The notes under the pieces were generated by a model. It did not search any database, was not told where the DNA came from, and saw nothing but the letters and a program-made list of their open reading frames with translations. A DNA stretch of 48,475 nt from an uncultured Bacteroidales bacterium (GTDB taxonomy: Bacteria > Bacteroidota > Bacteroidia > Bacteroidales > Paludibacteraceae). Location: the NCBI GenBank assembly GCA_900318245.1, contig ONJT01000016.1:1-48475 (forward strand), given 5' to 3'. This document shows positions 44,967 through 48,475 of the stretch, one piece after another. A program made the translations under genes and the position numbers. Within the stretch, counting starts at the first letter, position 1; each line of letters opens with the position of its first letter.

Positions 44967-45740
44967 ATGATTAGTTATCCGCAACAAATTGAACTGCTCA
45001 ACTTGAAAGAGCGTATCGTCAACAATCCGGCTTTGCGCCAACGGCTAACGCAAATGCTTGGACAGAGTAAAGGTTGGCGCGAGTTTAGTGAGGAGCTTGG
45101 CTCCGTCTATAGTATTGTCCGTCACTTGAAAGACATGGCTTTGAGTGAACTGTATTACTCCACTCGTGATTTCACAGCCTTGCGTGCCGAAGTGTTTAAT
45201 GAGGAAAAGGAGGATATGATACGCCATACCAAACGCAAGGCAGTTATCATACTTAATAGCCCCAATGCGGTCGTTGAACTGACCACTATATCCCGCAAAT
45301 CTCTTACAATAGCAACGGCTCGCAAGGCTACACCGGTTTCCGTTGTTGTAAATAACAAGAAAGCATCCGAGACCATCCAGATCTCACACGACACGAACCT
45401 GCCAATATATATCTTCGGCAACGTAGAAGAACTGATCTGTACCGGTCAACGTCTAACGGAATGTTACTTGGTCAATTGCCCGAACCTGTCGCGCTTGGAT
45501 GTCAGCAACAACCAACTCGCCAAAATGCGTCTCTGCCAATCGATGCCCAAACTGCGCAACATAGACCTGCACACCAACTGCCTACCCATCGAGGCTATCG
45601 GTAGGATGTTACAATCTCTCTGCAATCTGACAACTGAGAACCTGTTTGATACTGACCCGCAGATTCTTACAGACGCAAGTATCACCGGCGACCTTCGCTG
45701 GCAAGCCAAACAAATTGGATGGATAATTAAAAACGTATAA
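44967..45740 (+). CDS. Leucine-rich-repeat-like hypothetical protein
   Basis: The 257-residue protein starts at ATG 44967, just after the hairpin. The N-terminal half is helical and charged (IELLNLKERIVNNPALRQRL, YSIVRHLKDMALSELYYSTRDF). The middle is beta-rich (AVIILNSPNAVVELTTISRKS, TIQISHDTNLPIYIFG). From about 185 it has LRR-like spacing: LTECYLVNCPNLSRLDVSNNQL and LRNIDLHTNCLP. No signal peptide is seen, so it is likely cytosolic. It is first in a four-gene operon ending in an MreB-like gene. I do not recognise the family. Confidence 0.7.
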   Translation: MISYPQQIELLNLKERIVNNPALRQRLTQMLGQSKGWREFSEELGSVYSIVRHLKDMALSELYYSTRDFTALRAEVFNEEKEDMIRHTKRKAVIILNSPNAVVELTTISRKSLTIATARKATPVSVVVNNKKASETIQISHDTNLPIYIFGNVEELICTGQRLTECYLVNCPNLSRLDVSNNQLAKMRLCQSMPKLRNIDLHTNCLPIEAIGRMLQSLCNLTTENLFDTDPQILTDASITGDLRWQAKQIGWIIKNV

Positions 45741-45744
45741 AATC

Positions 45745-46020
45745 ATGACCCTTAAAGAAATCAACGACCAGCTCGAATTGCTGCGTCTTAAAGAATTATT
45801 CATGTCGGATATCAAGATCCGAAGTAAAATGGCCATACTCCTTAGCGAGGAATGTGCTGCAGAAATTCCGCCTTATCAGGAGTTTTGCGAACTCACGCAC
45901 TGCACGCCGGAGATAGCCACAATGTTTACAAAAATCAAGTTGTATGATGTGATTCTTACTCCGGAAGAAATCGCAGAAGAGAGAAAACGATTAGTAAGGA
46001 TGAAACATGATACACTATGA
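45745..46020 (+). CDS. Hypothetical protein of the MreB-like operon
   Basis: A 91-residue cytosolic protein, helical and charged throughout (MTLKEINDQLELLRLKELFM, EEIAEERKRLVRMK), with two Cys (ELTHCTPE and LSEECAAE). No family is recognised. It follows the LRR-like gene by 4 bp and overlaps the next gene by 14 bp, so it is tightly coupled within the operon. Confidence 0.65.
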   Translation: MTLKEINDQLELLRLKELFMSDIKIRSKMAILLSEECAAEIPPYQEFCELTHCTPEIATMFTKIKLYDVILTPEEIAEERKRLVRMKHDTL

Positions 46021-46651
46021 CGATCATGCGCTCCAACTCATCGAGAGCGAGATAAGAAGCACTTATAACACAGATGCGGATTATCCGCAAAGCGAATTAC
46101 TGCTTGATATTCGCAGGCGATTACTGAACAATCAAGCACTTATGCGCAAGAATCAGGAAGAACTTCTGCCATATATCATTGCTTTTAATGACGCGCTTCG
46201 TGATGCACTCAAACATATGTACGACCGCGCGCATGGACTCTACCACCAAATGTCCGCTATTCAACCAGATATTGAGTTAATAGCCAAATGCTATCTTGCG
46301 AATAATTATCCATTATTGCACCCCTATCAGGAAGAAGATAGACAAGATCTTTGGGATGCTTTATGCGATTCCGGGTGGAATCAACTTTATGACGATGGTG
46401 TATCTTTTCCCTTGGTACTACCTCGCGACATAAAGCAATCTTTCGATGCTCTAATTGGCATGGATTGCCCACCTCCAAACTGGAATGAAGGTCTGGATAG
46501 AGAATTGACAAAAGACTGTCATCTTATACAACAATTCCATCATCTCTTTGAACACACCAAATTCGCTATCACGGACTTTATCTTTTGTCGTGATTTCGTC
46601 TTTGAGTACAGCATAATTACAGAAGAAAAAACAACTAACAAGGAGCAATAA
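46007..46651 (+). CDS. Hypothetical protein of the MreB-like operon
   Basis: A 214-residue cytosolic protein with mostly helical character: LLLDIRRRLLNNQALMRKNQEELL and AFNDALRDALKHMYDRAHGLYHQM suggest a helical bundle, followed by an acidic region (HPYQEEDRQDLWDALCDSGW). It has no membrane segment, signal or recognised motif. It overlaps the previous gene by 14 bp and lies 2 bp before the MreB-like gene, which has AGGAG 8 nt before its ATG. A filament-partner role is only a positional guess. Confidence 0.65.
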   Translation: MIHYDDHALQLIESEIRSTYNTDADYPQSELLLDIRRRLLNNQALMRKNQEELLPYIIAFNDALRDALKHMYDRAHGLYHQMSAIQPDIELIAKCYLANNYPLLHPYQEEDRQDLWDALCDSGWNQLYDDGVSFPLVLPRDIKQSFDALIGMDCPPPNWNEGLDRELTKDCHLIQQFHHLFEHTKFAITDFIFCRDFVFEYSIITEEKTTNKEQ

Positions 46652-46653
46652 CT

Positions 46654-47667
46654 ATGTTTACACAAAATATCGCCATTGACCTTGGCACAGCAAACACAAT
46701 CATCATCGTGGATGGTCAGATTGTCGTCGACGAACCTTCGGTAGTCGCTATCCGTCGCTCCGATGAGAAGATGGTAGCCGTCGGGCGCAAAGCCGCTGCT
46801 ATGATTGACCATGGCGAAAACAAAATCTACACTGTACGACCGCTCAAGAAAGGCGTCATCGCAGATTACAAAGCCTGCGAGATGATGATTCGCGGTCTTA
46901 TCAACTTGATTCCTACAGGCCGCAGGCTCTTCAAACCTGCCATTAAGATGGTAGTGTGTGTCCCCTCCGGTGCAACTGACGCAGAAATCCGAACCATCAA
47001 CGACTCCTGCGTACAATCGGGTGCACGCGAACTCTACCTCATCTATGAACCCATGGCTGCAGCCCTCGGCATGGGTTTCGACATCGAAGGACCGCAAGGC
47101 TGCATGGTTGTGGATATCGGCGGCGGTACTACCGAGATTGCGGTTATGTCGCTTGGCGCACTCGTTGTCAACAAGTCCATTCCGATAGCCGGTGATGCTC
47201 TCAACCAAGATATCATCCAGTACATGTATTCCCGCAATAACATGCGTATCAGTGAACCTACCGCCGAACGCATCAAAAAACAAATAGGCTCTGCTCTCAT
47301 GGAACTTGACGAACCTATGGAGGAGATGATTGTCATTGGTCCGAACAAAAGTACTGACCTGCCGCTCAAAATACCTGTCAGTTATCAGGAGATAGCGCAT
47401 TGTCTCGATAAAACCATCTTTTCTATCGAGACCGCTATCTTGCAAGCCCTTGGTGAAACGCCCTCTGAACTCTATGCCGACATCGTCGAAAACGGTATCT
47501 ATCTTACCGGAGGTGGAGCTTTACTCCATGGTCTCGCCAAGCGTCTCTCCGACAAAATGACTATCGATTTCCATGTAGCCGAGGACCCTCTGCATTCTGT
47601 TGCCAAAGGCACCGGCATCGCCCTCCAAAACATTAATAACTTCAGCTTCCTTATGAACGGAAATTAA
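46654..47667 (+). CDS. MreB-like actin homologue
   Basis: The 337-residue protein belongs to the MreB/actin superfamily. The ATPase motifs are visible: phosphate 1 IAIDLGTANTIIIVDG, phosphate 2 MVVDIGGGTTEIAVMSLG and adenosine ENGIYLTGGGALLHGL, with LIYEPMAAALGMGF between them as in MreB. Length is close to normal. It differs from core MreB genes by its setting: no mreC, mreD or rodA neighbour, but three unknown cytosolic proteins in one operon. It may be a second, specialised MreB; the chromosome should also hold a canonical one. It opens with TQNIAIDLGT, without an extended amphipathic N-terminus. Confidence 0.88.
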   Translation: MFTQNIAIDLGTANTIIIVDGQIVVDEPSVVAIRRSDEKMVAVGRKAAAMIDHGENKIYTVRPLKKGVIADYKACEMMIRGLINLIPTGRRLFKPAIKMVVCVPSGATDAEIRTINDSCVQSGARELYLIYEPMAAALGMGFDIEGPQGCMVVDIGGGTTEIAVMSLGALVVNKSIPIAGDALNQDIIQYMYSRNNMRISEPTAERIKKQIGSALMELDEPMEEMIVIGPNKSTDLPLKIPVSYQEIAHCLDKTIFSIETAILQALGETPSELYADIVENGIYLTGGGALLHGLAKRLSDKMTIDFHVAEDPLHSVAKGTGIALQNINNFSFLMNGN

Positions 47668-47735
47668 ACTATGACGATTATGAATACTCCCATTTATCCC
47701 TGCCTCGGTAGCGAGGAAAGGACAGCGGGACGAAA

Positions 47736-47752
47736 GCGGGATAGCATCCCGC
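47736..47752. repeat. Hairpin GCGGGAT-AGC-ATCCCGC, left copy
   Basis: A perfect 7-bp palindromic stem with a 3-nt loop, identical in stem to the copy at 48209. The two flank the BRO/DinD-like remnant. There is also a small CCTCG/CGAGG hairpin at 47703-47716. Confidence 0.75.
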
Positions 47753-47787
47753 ACAACGAACGACGTAAACCGGCATAGGATGTCGGG

Positions 47788-48120
47788 CTAATGGACGAAA
47801 AGACGCAGAAGTTGCTCAGAATCAGCCACATCCGTGAGGCGCATCTTACCGTCCGAAGACTTCATTTTCAACTGTCCGATTTTTTCGGACACTTCACTTC
47901 CTTCCTTTTGAAGTTTGCTTGCCATCTGCTGCTGGCAATTTCAGTTGGTGACAATTTGTCACCGTTTGATTTCCTTCTTCCGTGAAGCGTTGCTTGCCAT
48001 CTGCTGCGGTCAATTTCAAAGCGTGACAATTTGTCACGGTTTCATTTCCTTCTTCCGTGAGGCGTTGTTTGAAATACCATTTCTCTTGTTCTTCGTCCCA
48101 GGCAGTCTTATACGTAAGGG
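47788..48120 (-). pseudogene. Remnant of a BRO/DinD-like gene with tandem duplication
   Basis: On the - strand, residues from a BRO-N/DinD-like protein can be read: TAWDEEQEKWYF, then two 25-codon copies beginning KQRLTEEGNETVTNCH and KQRFTEEGNQTVTNCH, each ending ALKLTAADG-like, then a stop at 47894. A different frame continues as KLQKEGSEVSEKIGQLKMK, SSDGKMRLTDVADSEQLLRL, to a stop at 47788. In intact members, WYF is followed by the IVDVV region and the VADTEQLLRLIQSIPSP motif extends further; both are missing here. Two frames, missing domains and stops indicate a decayed gene. The original function is unknown, perhaps phage- or antirepressor-related. Confidence 0.72.
47921..48070 (-). repeat. 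75-bp direct tandem repeat within the remnant
   Basis: Two 75-bp units (47996-48070 and 47921-47995), about 85% identical by eye, encode the 25-codon segment with VTNCH. A third, divergent unit follows in another frame from about 47920 downwards. The differences among copies suggest accumulation from related genes rather than a fresh duplication. Confidence 0.85.
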
Positions 48121-48208
48121 GGGTGACAATTTATCCCCACCCTACGGCTTCTTCCGTTCGAAGCCAAAAGTCAATTGGCTTCTCCACTCTGAAATACAAA
48201 GAAGAAAA

Positions 48209-48225
48209 GCGGGATAAAATCCCGC
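48209..48225. repeat. Hairpin GCGGGAT-AAA-ATCCCGC, right copy
   Basis: The same perfect 7-bp stem as the copy at 47736, with loop AAA. The segment from here to 48291 holds no gene that I can see. Confidence 0.75.
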
Positions 48226-48291
48226 ATCAATAGACGAAACTCCCCCTAAACAGCCATCACCGAAGGTAAGGTAACCTTTGAATGAGGATTT

Positions 48292-48475
48292 TTATAAAAG
48301 ACTTGCGATGTTGCCTTTGAATAAGTCTTCCAAAGGTAAGGCTTGACCGCCAACGACTAACGAATGCTGCGGATTATACATTTGACGGAATGTGCTTAAC
48401 CCGCTATTGCTCTGCCTTTTTCCACTCTTAACTTCAATCGCCAAAAGTTTATCTGCTCTGCGCAAAACGAAATCC
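48292..48475 (-). CDS. C-terminal fragment of a second DUF4143 ATPase
   Basis: On the - strand the frame is open from the window edge to a stop at 48292-48294, giving about 61 residues. It reads DFVLRRADKLLAIEVKSGKR, then LSTFRQMYNPQHSLVVGG, ending DLFKGNIASLL. The EVDFVL...AIEVKSG pattern is the nuclease-like end of DUF4143 proteins, with a conserved Asp and EVK. The 5' part lies outside. It has no visible start here and is recognisable only by reading the partial frame. It is convergent with the MreB-like operon. Confidence 0.8.
   Translation of the reverse strand, partial: DFVLRRADKLLAIEVKSGKRQSNSGLSTFRQMYNPQHSLVVGGQALPLEDLFKGNIASLL

Noticed and set aside
47671-47778. A 35-codon frame right after the MreB-like gene (MTIMNTPIYPCLG...)
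   Set aside because: No ribosome site, no homology I recognise, and it runs through the left hairpin; probably chance.
47948-48037. Palindrome GTGACAATTTGTCAC at two places, like an operator
   Set aside because: It falls on the VTNCH codons of the BRO/DinD-like remnant in both copies, so it is explained by coding sequence and duplication.
47921-48070. CRISPR-like spacing of repeats
   Set aside because: Only two full units, no short repeat/spacer alternation, and the unit is a 25-codon coding segment.

Overview
The window looks like a chromosomal contig from an uncultured member of the Bacteroidales (Bacteroidota). Its promoters fit the Bacteroidota pattern: a TAnnTTTG box at -7 and a weaker TTG/TTTG element near -33. 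The genes point the same way: type IX secretion components (PorT, PorE, PorD-like), DUF4831, a Wzi-like barrel, an OmpH chaperone and DUF1015. Assignments rest on motif recognition by eye; no database search was possible.

Layout. (1) 0-0.5 kb: the end of an unknown gene, a strongly structured RNA-like segment and a terminator. (2) 0.5-7.6 kb, + strand: rho, aroQ, a TonB-dependent-receptor-like barrel, porT and a beta-helix lipoprotein. (3) 7.6-8.8 kb, - strand: ribF and a small conserved gene. (4) 8.9-11.5 kb, + strand: cdsA, an LpxL-type acyltransferase and a family 2 glycosyltransferase, closed by a bidirectional terminator. (5) 11.5-14.2 kb, - strand: a small membrane protein, OmpH/Skp and a Wzi-like barrel. 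(6) 14.3-39.4 kb, + strand: twenty codirectional, often overlapping genes: bactofilin, DUF1015, porE, thyA, folA, ettA, tilS, aroE, DUF4831, porD-like, recN, rarA, hemW, a class A PBP, a TPR protein, a degenerate TraB/GumN protein, an unknown secreted protein, an amidase/golvesin-like protein, a TrmA/RumA-type rRNA methyltransferase and a subtilase. (7) 39.6-39.7 kb, - strand: a small SRP RNA. (8) 39.8-41.2 kb: a RecD-like helicase. (9) 41.3-48.5 kb: an accessory region with a DUF4143 ATPase, a WYL regulator, an AT-rich unknown gene, a DUF6140-like gene, a four-gene operon ending in an MreB-like actin, a tandemly duplicated and frameshifted BRO/DinD-like remnant between twin hairpins, and the end of a second DUF4143 ATPase.

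The genes before 39 kb are mostly housekeeping: envelope biogenesis, type IX secretion, folate/dTMP and shikimate synthesis, recombination and translation. The 41-48 kb region looks accessory.

The most unusual signal is a set of imperfect short tandem arrays, nearly all with a 7-nt period (one each of 10 and 11 nt). They sit between stop and start codons, and some lie inside reading frames. In three cases the array begins one base after a TAA stop, and the next gene appears to start on a GTG inside the array. Other arrays contribute part of a signal peptide, a protease linker and two insertions in the helicase. Further leads are the MreB-like operon, a near-identical 33-nt promoter block shared by rho and the WYL gene, the structured RNA upstream of rho and an SRP RNA whose tip does not read as GGAA.
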